Below are positions 50,732 through 60,852 of a stretch of DNA of 64,000 bases, piece after piece. Origin of the DNA: Amyelois transitella (taxonomy: Eukaryota; Arthropoda; Insecta; Lepidoptera; Pyralidae); contig NC_083518.1 of the NCBI RefSeq assembly GCF_032362555.1, forward strand, positions 7,328,501-7,392,500, in the 5' to 3' direction. The notes under the pieces are model-generated. The model made no database searches. It saw only the letters and a list, made by a program, of their open reading frames with translations, and was not told the origin of the DNA. Position 1 is the stretch's first letter, and each line of letters starts with the position of its first letter. A program made the position numbers and the translations under genes.

Positions 50732-52342
50732 ATGATGGCGTCACCATCTCCCAAATCGCCAGAGCAAAGCGAGAAGAATAAACAATATGATCGTCAACTC
50801 CGCTTGTGGGGTGATCACGGACAGTCTGCACTTGAAAATTCTCATGTTTGCTTGATAAATGCAACGGCATTAGGTACAGAGATCCTTAAATCTATCGTTT
50901 TACCCGGCGTCGGTGCAATCACAATTGTAGATGATTCTACAGTAAGTGAAGAAGATATTGGTTCCAACTTTTTCTTAGAACACTCAAGCAAAGGTTTGAA
51001 CAGGGGCTCGGAATCTCTTCGGCTTTTGCTGGAACTTAATTCATCTGTACAAGGTCATGCCGTACAAGAACCTCCAGATCAAATACTCAAGGACAATGCT
51101 GATTTCTTCAAAACTTTTAGTGTAGTGATAGGAACAGCTCTTGGAGAGAAGACCATCCGAGATTTATCACAACATTTGTGGGATATCAATGTGCCTTTCA
51201 TATTATGTCGGTCTGTGGGCTTTTTGGGGTCATTTAGAATTCAAATTAAAGAGCATGCAGTTGTAGAGAGTCACCCTGACAATGAACAACCAGACTTGCG
51301 TTTAGATGTACCTTTTCAGTCACTGTCAGATTACTTAAATAGTTTTGATATTGATACTGTTGATTTGAAAGATCATGGCCATATACCTTGGATTGTAATT
51401 TTACACAAAGCAGTCCAAAAATGGCAATTAAGGAATCCAAAATGCTGGCCCATGAGTAGAAAAGAAAAGGCTGAAATTAAAACTATAATAGAAGAATTCA
51501 TAAGGAAGGATGAAAATGGTATACCTATAAATGAAGAAAACTTTGATGAGGCGCTGAAGGCTGTGAACACTGCTTTAGTCCCAACCTTTTTACCTGTTAA
51601 AATTCAGGAACTTTTATATAGCAGTGCTGCTACTAACTTGACTAAAGAAAGTGCTCCATTCTGGATAATTTGTTCAGCTTTGCGAAGCTTTATTGAAGCT
51701 GAAGGAAAGGGCAAGTTACCAGTGAGAGGAGTGTTACCAGATATGACTGCCTCCACTGAACATTACATCAAACTCCAAAACATCTACCGAGCTCAAGCCG
51801 CAATGGATGCTGAAGTAGTTTATAGGAAAGTACAGCAAATAGTGTCTCAACTACACTGTGATAGTATCAGCGAGAATGAAGTCAAACTGTTTTGCAGGCA
51901 CGCCAATGATTTGCATTTGATAAAGGGCTCCAATATTGCTACGGAGTACCAGTTAGGGGGCTCAGTTTCAGCTTACATCGCAAGATATCTGGAGGAGCCT
52001 GATGTCATGATGGTTCATTATGTGATGCTCAGAGCAGCAGAAGCTTTCCACTCCGAACATTGTAGGCCTCCCGGAGACTGGGAACCTGAAGCTGACATAG
52101 CTAAACTGAAGTCATGCGTGTCTAAACTACTTAGTGACATCTCCTGCAATCCTTTTCCAAAAGATGATCATATTCATGAAATGTGTCGGTACGGAGGTGC
52201 AGAAATACATAGTGTGGCTGCATTTTTAGGTGGCTGTGTTGCTCACGAGGCTATCAAAATAGTAACAAGACAGTATAAGCCAGTGAACAATACATTTATT
52301 TATGATGGGGCATCAACAAATACAGCTACTTTTACTTTCTGA
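50732..52342 (+). CDS. NAE1: NEDD8-activating enzyme E1 regulatory subunit (NAE1/APP-BP1), 536 residues, intronless
   Basis: Partner of UBA3 in the E1 that activates NEDD8 for cullin neddylation. It forms the inactive adenylation half. The hallmark KQYDRQLRLWG is near residues 17-27, followed by LINATALGTEILKSIVLPGV and ITIVDDSTV (degenerate nucleotide-binding fold). The middle, with FWIICSALRSFI and GVLPDMTA, is typical of APP-BP1, and the C-terminus has HSVAAFLGGCVAHEAIKI. There is no catalytic Cys domain, as expected. The length equals the family norm (about 535). Start: two ATGs in a row at 50732. The frame has no introns, unlike most neighbours. An AATAAA lies ~15 bases after the stop (about 52359). 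Confidence 0.97.
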   Translation: MMASPSPKSPEQSEKNKQYDRQLRLWGDHGQSALENSHVCLINATALGTEILKSIVLPGVGAITIVDDSTVSEEDIGSNFFLEHSSKGLNRGSESLRLLLELNSSVQGHAVQEPPDQILKDNADFFKTFSVVIGTALGEKTIRDLSQHLWDINVPFILCRSVGFLGSFRIQIKEHAVVESHPDNEQPDLRLDVPFQSLSDYLNSFDIDTVDLKDHGHIPWIVILHKAVQKWQLRNPKCWPMSRKEKAEIKTIIEEFIRKDENGIPINEENFDEALKAVNTALVPTFLPVKIQELLYSSAATNLTKESAPFWIICSALRSFIEAEGKGKLPVRGVLPDMTASTEHYIKLQNIYRAQAAMDAEVVYRKVQQIVSQLHCDSISENEVKLFCRHANDLHLIKGSNIATEYQLGGSVSAYIARYLEEPDVMMVHYVMLRAAEAFHSEHCRPPGDWEPEADIAKLKSCVSKLLSDISCNPFPKDDHIHEMCRYGGAEIHSVAAFLGGCVAHEAIKIVTRQYKPVNNTFIYDGASTNTATFTF

Positions 52343-52417
52343 ATGCTTAAATTTGAATAAAACATGTGATTTGGTAATATTGCTTGTGGCCTTTCTTTTT
52401 GTAACACCTGAACCAAT

Positions 52418-52629
52418 TGTAGTGGGAGCAATTATTCGGGCTTGACCACCACCAAAGCGAAGAGCTTCCGCCAGGCTTTGTGTTATGCCTTGGGAACCGC
52501 GGCTCCGACGTTGTGTCGGAGATTGTATATATGCTCCAATTCGTGAAATCTTTGCTTGCGCGATTTAAGACTATTCGTTATTTTTGACTGATAGCGTCAC
52601 GTAACTTGTGGCGAAAAAAACTCGCCACA
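52418..52629 (+). mobile_element. Solo-LTR-like repeat
   Basis: Starts tgtagtgggagcaattattc and ends ctcgccaca. It is the second plus-strand copy of the 33158 family, with the 'ttgtatatatgctcc' TATA-like word. It lies just downstream of NAE1. Confidence 0.6.
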
Positions 52630-52954
52630 TTATTATATTGACTCGCCAACAAGGACCAGCAGAAACAAATTTATGGGGAGACAATAAACCAAAGGTCATA
52701 AAACTGATTTCTTTTTTTATTAATAAGAAATCTTTAATACTTATGATCTCCAAACTGCTCCAATACTCATCTGTCCTATCACGGGTCTTTTGGAAGAAAT
52801 TTCTATTGAAATAAGTAGCACCTTTGTACTTTTTCTGTATTACTGGTCCTATAATATTTTTGTGTACATAAATTAATCTCTGTCCTGGGTGCTGGAAAGT
52901 GAAAGTAACTGACGCTTTCCCTTTCATCACACTGCTTCTAAGAATCCTTTTCAT
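52571..52954 (-). CDS. Unassigned 127-codon ORF running into the LTR-like repeat
   Basis: The frame begins MKRILRSSVMKGKASVTFTF and its last ~20 codons lie inside the repeat at 52418-52629. About 107 codons are unique sequence. I do not recognise the protein. It is between NAE1 and NAA30 with no clear promoter. It may be a chance ORF, or a gene whose 3' end was replaced by the insertion. Confidence 0.25.
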   Translation of the reverse strand: MKRILRSSVMKGKASVTFTFQHPGQRLIYVHKNIIGPVIQKKYKGATYFNRNFFQKTRDRTDEYWSSLEIISIKDFLLIKKEISFMTFGLLSPHKFVSAGPCWRVNIIMWRVFFATSYVTLSVKNNE

Positions 52955-54063
52955 AGATACTACAAATATGGTCCGTATTTAACTGTATCGTTCTGATCAG
53001 TTCTGAGTGAGACTTGTTTCAATATCCATACTGATATTACTAAGAGAAAAGTTTTGTGCTAGATTTGTTTTTACGAATTAATTTCTGGAACGATCCTGAT
53101 GATTTGGTACAGAGGAAAACCTTCTGGAGTAACATTATACGCAACTTAATTTACGAGAACATGCATACCCTGGTAGGTAGTAAGTTTTATAACGAAATAA
53201 TTTCATGGATATCAGTCCCGTGATTTTGATTCGGATTTATAATATTAGTACTTATAGATAAGTTTTAACTGTTTATTTTGACTGTATAAGCCTTTTTTTG
53301 GACAAATTCTCTGCCAAATTACATTACTAAATCATTATAGGCTAGATAGATAGACTCGCGAACTAATTCAAATCAAACAATTCGCATATATGTACTTAAG
53401 CATGGAAACCTACCACATTTTTTAAAATGTTATTCCCGTTATCTAAATTAGCCACTGAAGCATTTATGATGTCTAAGTCTAGTAGAGTCACATACAAGAC
53501 TGGGCAAGAAGTTGAAAGTAAACTACATTATAAATTCTTCAAGTTGTGTATTTTTAGTATGGATATTAAACCATATACATCCTTATGAATGAGATGAGAT
53601 AAAAGCAATAAGGGAAAATATTTTTTCATTTACAATTTTCAACACATAAATTAGATAAAATAAAACATATCACATGACTAAAATAATTGAAAACAAACTA
53701 TATATTTGGTTAAAATCCACATGGCCCTGGTTTAACCATGACAACAGTATGGTCATCTTTATTAAATTTATTCATGGTATTACATCAAACATTGGTATTG
53801 CGTTTTTAAAATCAAATCAAAAAGAGCTTACATACAATTTTTGACTTGAAGACATAATAGAATGAGAAGTTTATATTAAAAAACAAATAGAACAGGGCAA
53901 ACAAAGTTACTTTTTATAGAACCATTAGCTGACATTTTAAAGGCAATACCACATGACCGTATATGTGTATTTCATCAGCATACCATTATGCATGCTGAGA
54001 CAGCTATAGGCCCCGGAAGTAAAACACAACATTGAAAATTTCACATTTGTTACCTACAAATTT
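52955..54063. other. Gene-free interval
   Basis: AT-rich with no coding support. The part next to 54064 is probably the 3' untranslated region of NAA30. Confidence 0.4.
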
Positions 54064-55634
54064 TCACCTAAGCCACAACTTCAGTCGTAATGCATCTACA
54101 CCATTCAGATAATATCGAAATAAACGCTTATCCCTCACAAAGCCCAGATTTTCATACAGCTTCAATGCTGGTTTGTTCGTTATTTCTGTTTCTAATACAA
54201 CTTCATCCGCATTATCGTCTATCATTGCCTGGAAATAAAATACAAATAGTATAAATTTCCTGAGAATTCCAATTGGTAAAATACTCAAGTTGAATGACTC
54301 TTGTGAATTTTATATGAGGTGTCTAAAAAAGACAAAATTACCAGACAGGGTTCAGTCAACTAATGTGAACAACTTACTTAACCACTAGTTTAGTAGTAGT
54401 ATAGACTTACATACATATAATCGCGTCTTTATGCCTTGCGGTGTAAACAGAGCCAACAATCTTGAAAATACTGATAGGCCACATTCAACTGTTTGGCTTA
54501 ATGATAGAATTGACAGGTTACTAACCTGTTGCCTAAAAGAAGAATCCCAAATTAATGAGCCTATCCCTTAGTCGCCTTTTACGACATCCATGGGAAAGAG
54601 GTGGTGGAGGTTGTCCTATTCTTTTTTCTATTGGTGCTAAGAACCACACAGCACCAGTATAAGCTTATTACATTTAATGCAAGTTTGTATAATGAATAAT
54701 GATTGAGAGATTATTTTTAATTAGAAATACATGCTATATATCTTTTTAATTCTAATAAGAATCTTACTACATACTCTAATGAGCATTAATGAATAAGCAC
54801 ATTATGAATTATGTAATAGATTAATTTACTTATACCATATACTTTTTTCAAGCAGACAGACACTATAAGATGTACTTTTTGTAACAGACACTGCAGCTTT
54901 CACTTTCATTAATTTTACTACAAAAGTATAAGAAAAGTATTCACCTGAATAGCTTTCTGTACCAGCCGGGAGCCAATACCTTTTTTCCTATATTTCTTGT
55001 CAACCGCCAACATAGCAATGTAGCCTCTCTTCACAACATTGCGGTGTGTATCTAACTTACATACAATGGCACCAATGCACACCCCTTCGTGGGTTGCCAA
55101 GAAGCAAAGCTTAGGCCAATTATGTATAAAATATCTATATGTATAGATTGAGTATGGTTCTGAGAGATCTTTCTGTATGAGACGCATTATTTCTGGCATC
55201 TGCAGTTCCGACTCATAGGAAATAATTTTAATTTCACCCTGTGCCTTATCTTGATCAGCAGGACCACTCTCAATATTCTCCCCAACATTACATCTGACTA
55301 TGTTAGGAGTCGAATTGTTCTCTGTCACTTGCTCATCATTACACTGTATACTATTTACATCTATTGCGACTACACTTGCGTCTTGTGCTGCAGACTTATC
55401 ATTTCCAATGCTGGGACTCTCGTCTTTCGAGTGGTCACTCGTCCCATTAGTTAGGTTACTATTTATGTTGTTTATATGAAGTGTATTAACTAACGTTTCG
55501 CTTAATTCCTGATCCAATATACTTATATCGTCAGTCATTTCCGAAGGATCTTTGGCCTTTTTGCTTTTGTTTTTTATATTCGTATTCATTTGATTGCACA
55601 TAGTACTCTGATCCTCACTCGCTACTTGATTCAT
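54064..55634 (-). CDS. NAA30: N-alpha-acetyltransferase 30, catalytic subunit of NatC
   Basis: Exons 55634-54945 and 54228-54064 total 855 nt, 284 residues. NatC acetylates protein N-termini starting Met-Leu/Ile/Phe/Trp. Residues 1-135 are low-complexity, Ser/Asn/Asp-rich and probably disordered. From about 136 the GNAT domain follows the human protein almost word for word: [53 protein letters not shown]. The acetyl-CoA loop RKKGIGS is at about 216-222. The second exon gives [20 protein letters not shown] and ends LRLKLWLR. The intron contains a SINE-like repeat (54413-54655). The start is the first ATG of the frame; TAA or TGA codons close it upstream. Confidence 0.97.
54413..54655 (+). repeat. 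SINE-like repeat in the NAA30 intron
   Basis: 'tctatatcccttgcggggtag' family, nearly full length, from 'tcgcgtctttatgccttgcg' to 'ggtgctaagaaccacacagc'. Confidence 0.7.
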
Positions 55635-56367
55635 GATGGCGTTATTCTATCTATAATATTTACACATTCACACGATTATAAGCTCATTTAAATTCCACAA
55701 ACTCTTACGACGGTACATGCATCTTTTCCTTGTCAAAATTGAACAAGAATATCCCCGACATCTTGCGAAGTTTAGGCAGCGAGCGATACCTTGATCGACG
55801 ATTACGAACCTCGAAATGTGATGTGAAAGAAGATGATTGCGTTCTTAAAGTAGATAAGACTTTAAACAGAAAAAATGATTTCGTGTAAGAACTGTACGTA
55901 AATAGATTTGGAAAATTCAGGATTTCAGGAAAAGTCAAAAGAGTCTTCCACTATCACATTCTAAGATCGCAGTGTTGCCATATGTTTATTTAATAATTTA
56001 CACTAAAGTCGTATTCGATATCGCCATGACTTTGATAGAACTTTTTTATACTTATTTAAAAAACAGATATGGCGTGTCTGGCTTGCCAAAATTAGGACTC
56101 ACGAGTCAAAGATGGATGTAAATATCCTCTTTTGCTTGTATTGCAATGAAAAAAGCTGTCATTGTCAAACCGTTTAAATAATTAATGATTTTATTTTTTG
56201 TTCGTGTTTTCTTCGTTGGTCATCGTCTGTCAATGGGTACCGACTGACTGATCAACTTATTTATTATTTATAGCCATATTAAAGATGAGGTGACGTGGAT
56301 ATTAATAAATAATTAAACACTTATGCATTCCAATGAATAAAGATTCAAACTAACAAAAAACACTAGA
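55635..56367. promoter_or_regulatory. Head-to-head interval between NAA30 and ADPGK
   Basis: A 733-bp spacer between divergent start codons. A 77-codon minus-strand frame (55705-55938) has no recognisable content. It likely holds both promoters; no element can be pinpointed. Confidence 0.4.
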
Positions 56368-58262
56368 ATGCCCAGCCATTCGGTAAAGTTGGGTTCAGTT
56401 TTATCTTTTTGTGTCATTCTTTATGCGATTTACTATCGTAAAAGTGACGTCGGAGATCAGCGACTGCTGCCGGTAAAAGACCATCTGTTAGATTTAGAGA
56501 GTCGTAATCAAGTTGGTATTGGAATTCGACAGCCAAAAGTGGCCCTCGGTTATGGGGCATGCCATGACCTATTTGTTAACGCCACACTATTACTAGACTA
56601 CAAAGATCTAAGAGGGAGCCCAGAACATTTTAATGAAATCGCTAATAAGGAAGAATTTATAAAAAGTTTTTCATATTTTTTTAAACATGGAGCAGCAGCA
56701 GAGTGAGTAATTTTATTGACACATAATATTTTATAGTTGTTTCACATAAATTTTATACTCAATATGTTTTGAATAAATTACAGGAGATTCATGTCCAATT
56801 CAAAACTATATGATAATCTAATAGAAGAAGCCTTGAAACTACCAGATACTAGATGGGCCTTAGGAGGCAATGCCCCTCTCATGGCCAGAAGATTTTTTAA
56901 AGAAGGATGGAAGGTATTATTTGCTGCAAAGATGAGTGAAAAGCTCAAATCATACATTCCAGATGGTATTGAAATAGTTGGTGACTCAGAGGGTGAAGAA
57001 GTGAAAGATGACATTCACATGATATTAGAGTACAAAGCTGATGAGAAGTTTGGAGTTTACTCAGCTCCTAGAGCGAACAGATACATCCTGCATAATGATG
57101 AAAATAACCCATTACTAAGTTCCTTGGAGAAATTTGGTGAACAATTACCTAAATTTAGTCCTAATTTACTAGTCATTAGTGGTTTACAAATGATGGATAA
57201 TTACCCATTTAAGAAAGATGATGTTATAGGTTTGTAGCCAATTTAAAGTCCATTTCAGCTGTATTCCAAAGCAATATTGAAAGATAATAAAGTGTGTTCA
57301 GCAGGCCTCTGTGCAACTGGGAATATGCAAACATGAGAGAGAGAATATATACAAGATAAAGTGTCCTGCCCTCAGTGAATAATATAAGTATTGTAAAATA
57401 ATAAATAGTATTTTATAAGTAGGTACCTTATCTCTCATTGAAGACTTGTACAAAAAAACTGAAAGATTTGTAAATTTCTTTGTTTAAAACTTTTTCCTTT
57501 AACATTCTTGGTTCCTTTAAAGTCTTCCTCCTTGGTTCCTTTTTAATCTCTACAATAATCTTTATTCCAGATTTGAGGGCTGAAAGACTTACATTGGTTA
57601 AGGAACAAATATTATCTCAGCCTCTGACGACCCTTGCACACTTTGAGATGGCCAGCTATGTGGATTTAGATCTGCTGCAACACCTCACTACAAAAATTTT
57701 GCCACATGTAGATTCTGTAGGGATGAATGAGCAAGAACTTGACAATTTATGCAATGTTTTAGAACATGGCAAAGTAAGTGTGGTAGCAGATTCCAATCCC
57801 AGGGTAGCTACCGCTTTGGATCAAATGCGCAAAATCTTTCACCTTGTTAGACAGAAGAACAAAGAGCATGGCAGCAGCAGAAAGTTGACTCGCATCCATG
57901 TTCACACATTAGCATATCAAGCTATACTCACTGTGAAAAACTCCCAGTGGAAGAGGACTGAAGCAGCCGCTGCAAAAGCCTCTTTGACGGCCCATAGATA
58001 TGTTTGTGACAGCCAAAATGTTGAAATAGAGAAAACTAAGCTATTGCTTGATGACAGTTTTTCAACTACTACAGATAATAATAACATTAGTAGAGTATTT
58101 TTTGAGCCAACTAAACCAGTGTCTTGTTGGGATGAAGTTATTGATGAGGTAAATGTAGACTTGTGTGTGGCTCCGGTGTTAATTTGCACAGAAGCACAGT
58201 TGACTGCAGGGGCAGGAGATAACATCTCTGCTGCAGGATTAGTGTTACAAGTGGAGAAATGA
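56368..58262 (+). CDS. ADPGK: ADP-dependent glucokinase, 490 residues
   Basis: Phosphorylates glucose using ADP instead of ATP. Exons 56368-56702, 56784-57229, 57571-58262 total 1473 nt in one frame. An N-terminal hydrophobic segment (about residues 8-24, LGSVLSFCVILYAIYY) fits the known ER location of the animal enzyme. Ribokinase-like features: LGGNAPLMARRF, ILEYKADEKFG, ANRYILHNDENNP, LVISGLQMMD, MNEQELDNLC, TRIHVHTLAYQA, and the catalytic loop GAGDNISAAG at 474-483 with Asp477 as the presumed base. Length matches the family (about 500). The weak point is the second donor (ATAG|gtttgt), fixed by frame. No operon-like linkage; the start ATG lies 733 bp from NAA30's. Confidence 0.96.
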
Positions 58263-59561
58263 AGCAATACTTGTGACAGTTTTTATATTTCGATCAATTT
58301 ATATAATATAAATAAATGATTTCACTTTATGATAATGTAATGGTAATTCAATAATAAATCATAATAGAAATTGCAGCTTACAATAATGTGCCATTTAATT
58401 TATTCAGTATTTTTAGCTTTGTTTTGTTACCTTATAACTATTGCTATAAAAGTTGGATCTTATGTATATTTCACCAGAAAATAACAAGAACCGCAAGTTT
58501 ATAAAATTTTCTAGTATGTTAGAGATTAATTGAATTATTTTACTTCCACGTTTCCATAAATTGATAACCTTACGGAACTTGCGCGCAAAATCATAAGCTA
58601 TATAATAGCGAAACAACATGATGTTGAATAAGTGACATGTTCCTTCTCTTTCCTCTTCTCCGCGATTGATCACTATGGAGCATAAACAAATCAATTGCTT
58701 GTGTTTTGTTATTAATGTTGCTAATGTTTTGAAACTTTAAAACTATTTAATTTGTTAAGTTTACTAAAGTAGAGTCTAAGACTCAAAGTAGACCCTTAAT
58801 GAGCGACATAACTACCACTGTCAAAATAGAACAATCAGGGCTGTGTGTCATTTGCCATATTTAAAAGAAACTTAAAATTATAAGTTCATCTGTAATTGGT
58901 TGAACTGTTTAGTATCTTACAAATAGAATTTTATAAATTTACCATTAGTTGACAAATTTGTAAAAATGTGGAGATAAGATAATACTATTCATCTCTCTTT
59001 TATTTTATGGACAATTATTTATTTAATTCATATTTCATGCACTAATCTTCATTCCACTGATCAAAGTTATCTAAACAATTTTTTGTCTTATGGTAAACTA
59101 GCATTTTTTATGTGCATTTGTTATTACTTTAACGGAAGGAAGTTAAACCTACTTATTTTTTGACTTATTGATATTATTGGTGGCGGTATTTGTGGTGTGA
59201 ACATATTTACTGTTGAGGCTCTTTACATTCCTATGTAATTGTTTTATTATTTATGATCTGAAGTGTTGTTGAATAGATTTCAATAAAATAATCAATTAAT
59301 GATGAATTTTTATTGCTTTGAAAGTTCTATATCATACGAGCATGCTGGAGTAGTGGTAGATTAAAACAAAAATTTAACAAATTGCAGGTATAAGTTTTCC
59401 CAAAAATATCATACCTTAAATCTAATAAAATGACATTATACATATCAAAACATTAAAGTATATCACCTTAATTTTATGAATGAAAAAAGAAAATACCTAT
59501 GTAGTATAAACATTTACATCTAGATTCAGTCTTAAGTAAAAAGGGCCCTACAATATAATAA
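58263..59561. other. Gene-free interval between convergent ADPGK and C1D
   Basis: AT-rich, with no repeat family recognised and no supported ORF. It holds both 3' untranslated regions; 'ataaataaatgattt' at ~58305 is a likely ADPGK polyadenylation signal. Confidence 0.45.
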
Positions 59562-59996
59562 TTAGCCATCACTATCATCAAATTTTATCTTCTTATTCTG
59601 TGGTTTTGCCACTGCTTTGTATGGATCATAAAGTCCACTTCTAACAAACCGTTTTGCTGCTTCTATATCAACAGTGGGCCTTTTTTCCCGATCTTTAATT
59701 TCCTGCCATTTAACCATGACAGATTTGATTCTCTGCAATTCGTCTTTGATGGGATGTTTCATTGGATCTTCTCCTTGTATTCTTAAATGTACCCAATGCA
59801 AAGAGTTTAGGGTGAATGCCAAGAACAGGTCTAGTTCTATTTGAGCGGGAAGAGAAAGTCGATCATACTGTTGTTTTAAGGGTAGAAGTTGATCCAATAC
59901 CTTCTGAACTTCAATCAAATTTTCTTTAAGGTTTTCACATTTACCTACAAACTCCTCATCTTTAGCGAGTTCACCATATTCCAAGTCCCAATTCAT
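59562..59996 (-). CDS. C1D: C1D nuclear RNA-binding protein (exosome cofactor), 144 residues, intronless
   Basis: C1D/Rrp47 family proteins bind RNA and help Rrp6 and the nuclear exosome mature rRNA and other small RNAs. The Sas10/Utp3/C1D domain covers about residues 20-100 (LIEVQKVLDQLLPLKQQYDR, LDLFLAFTLNSLHWVHLRIQ, HPIKDELQRIKSVMVKWQEI). The C-terminal half is basic and ends KKIKFDDSDG. Length matches human C1D (141). A single exon with the first ATG of the frame at 59996. Divergent from the ZAD gene, ~400 bp away. Confidence 0.93.
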   Translation of the reverse strand: MNWDLEYGELAKDEEFVGKCENLKENLIEVQKVLDQLLPLKQQYDRLSLPAQIELDLFLAFTLNSLHWVHLRIQGEDPMKHPIKDELQRIKSVMVKWQEIKDREKRPTVDIEAAKRFVRSGLYDPYKAVAKPQNKKIKFDDSDG

Positions 59997-60398
59997 TTTA
60001 GATTATTTGAGACTTATGTCAGATACAGTATAATTCACTATGAGTTACTATAATTTACAAAGTTGATTGTACAAACAGATAACTTTCAGGTAAATCACGA
60101 TTTAATTACTCGTTTTGTAGTGATTTCATATTTCTAACCTAACTTACCTTTGTCAGTTGCCTTGCTTTTGTTTGTTCCTTTTCTTGTCTTGATCAAAACC
60201 TGAAAGCAGTGACAGTGACATATCAGTGCTGACATTGATAGATCATGCTGAATGAGATGCTGGTAGAGTAGTAAAAAAAAATTTTTGGTGTAATGTAAAT
60301 AACAAAATTTTACATAATTTCTCAATTTACTTATTATTTTTGTATCTTCAGAAAAGAGGGAAGACACAAAGAGGACTTGCTTTGTGCTATGCATCAGA
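59997..60398. promoter_or_regulatory. Head-to-head interval between C1D and the ZAD gene
   Basis: A 402-bp spacer. A splice acceptor-like 'ttttgtatcttcag' ends near 60351, suggesting that the ZAD mRNA may have an upstream untranslated exon here. Confidence 0.35.
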
Positions 60399-60852
60399 AT
60401 GTTTTCCACTGGCTGTAGAATCTGTCTGACAACGGGTGTGCCGTTGATGATCATCGGAGGCTACCTAAGGTTGGTGTATGAGAAGATCACCAGTACCGTA
60501 GTAAGTACAACTGAACTCAGAGAAGTACAACCATTAACGGCGGCTCATTATATTGGCTGAGAATATGATAATTACTTACATTCGTTTCGCATTTATTAAA
60601 ACTAAAAATTTTGGTGATAAGTTGAGAGTAACCAAATAAGTTAAAAATGTCAGAACCAGATATGTACTAACGGAAAAAAACATTTTTTACTTTACAAACA
60701 CGTTTCTAATATTTCAGCTTGACACAGCTAACCCGAGGCGTGTAGCAGTGTGTTTTGAATGCTACCATGAGCTTGATAACTGCCACGAATTGATATTAAC
60801 AGCTGCCAGAGCAGAGAATTTGCTCAAACTTATAATGGATAGACTTTCTGAG
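60399..60852 (+). CDS. ZAD (zinc-finger-associated domain) protein, first two coding exons
   Basis: Exons 60399-60500 and 60718-60852 encode 79 residues ending in an open phase-0 donor (GAG|gtaata). MFSTGCRICL gives Cys6 and Cys9; VAVCFECYHEL gives Cys46 and Cys49. The two CxxC pairs separated by ~36 residues, followed by a helix (ENLLKLIMDRLSE), are the ZAD signature, a zinc-bound dimerisation module found mainly in insect C2H2 transcription factors. Upstream in-frame codons are open, so an earlier start or exon is possible. The rest of the gene, expected to carry C2H2 fingers, is not found in the next 2.8 kb, which is filled with repeats. It may be truncated, or continue with exons I cannot detect. 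Confidence 0.6.

Noticed and set aside
55705-55938. 77-codon minus-strand ORF upstream of NAA30
   Set aside because: No recognisable motif; it lies in a divergent promoter interval.
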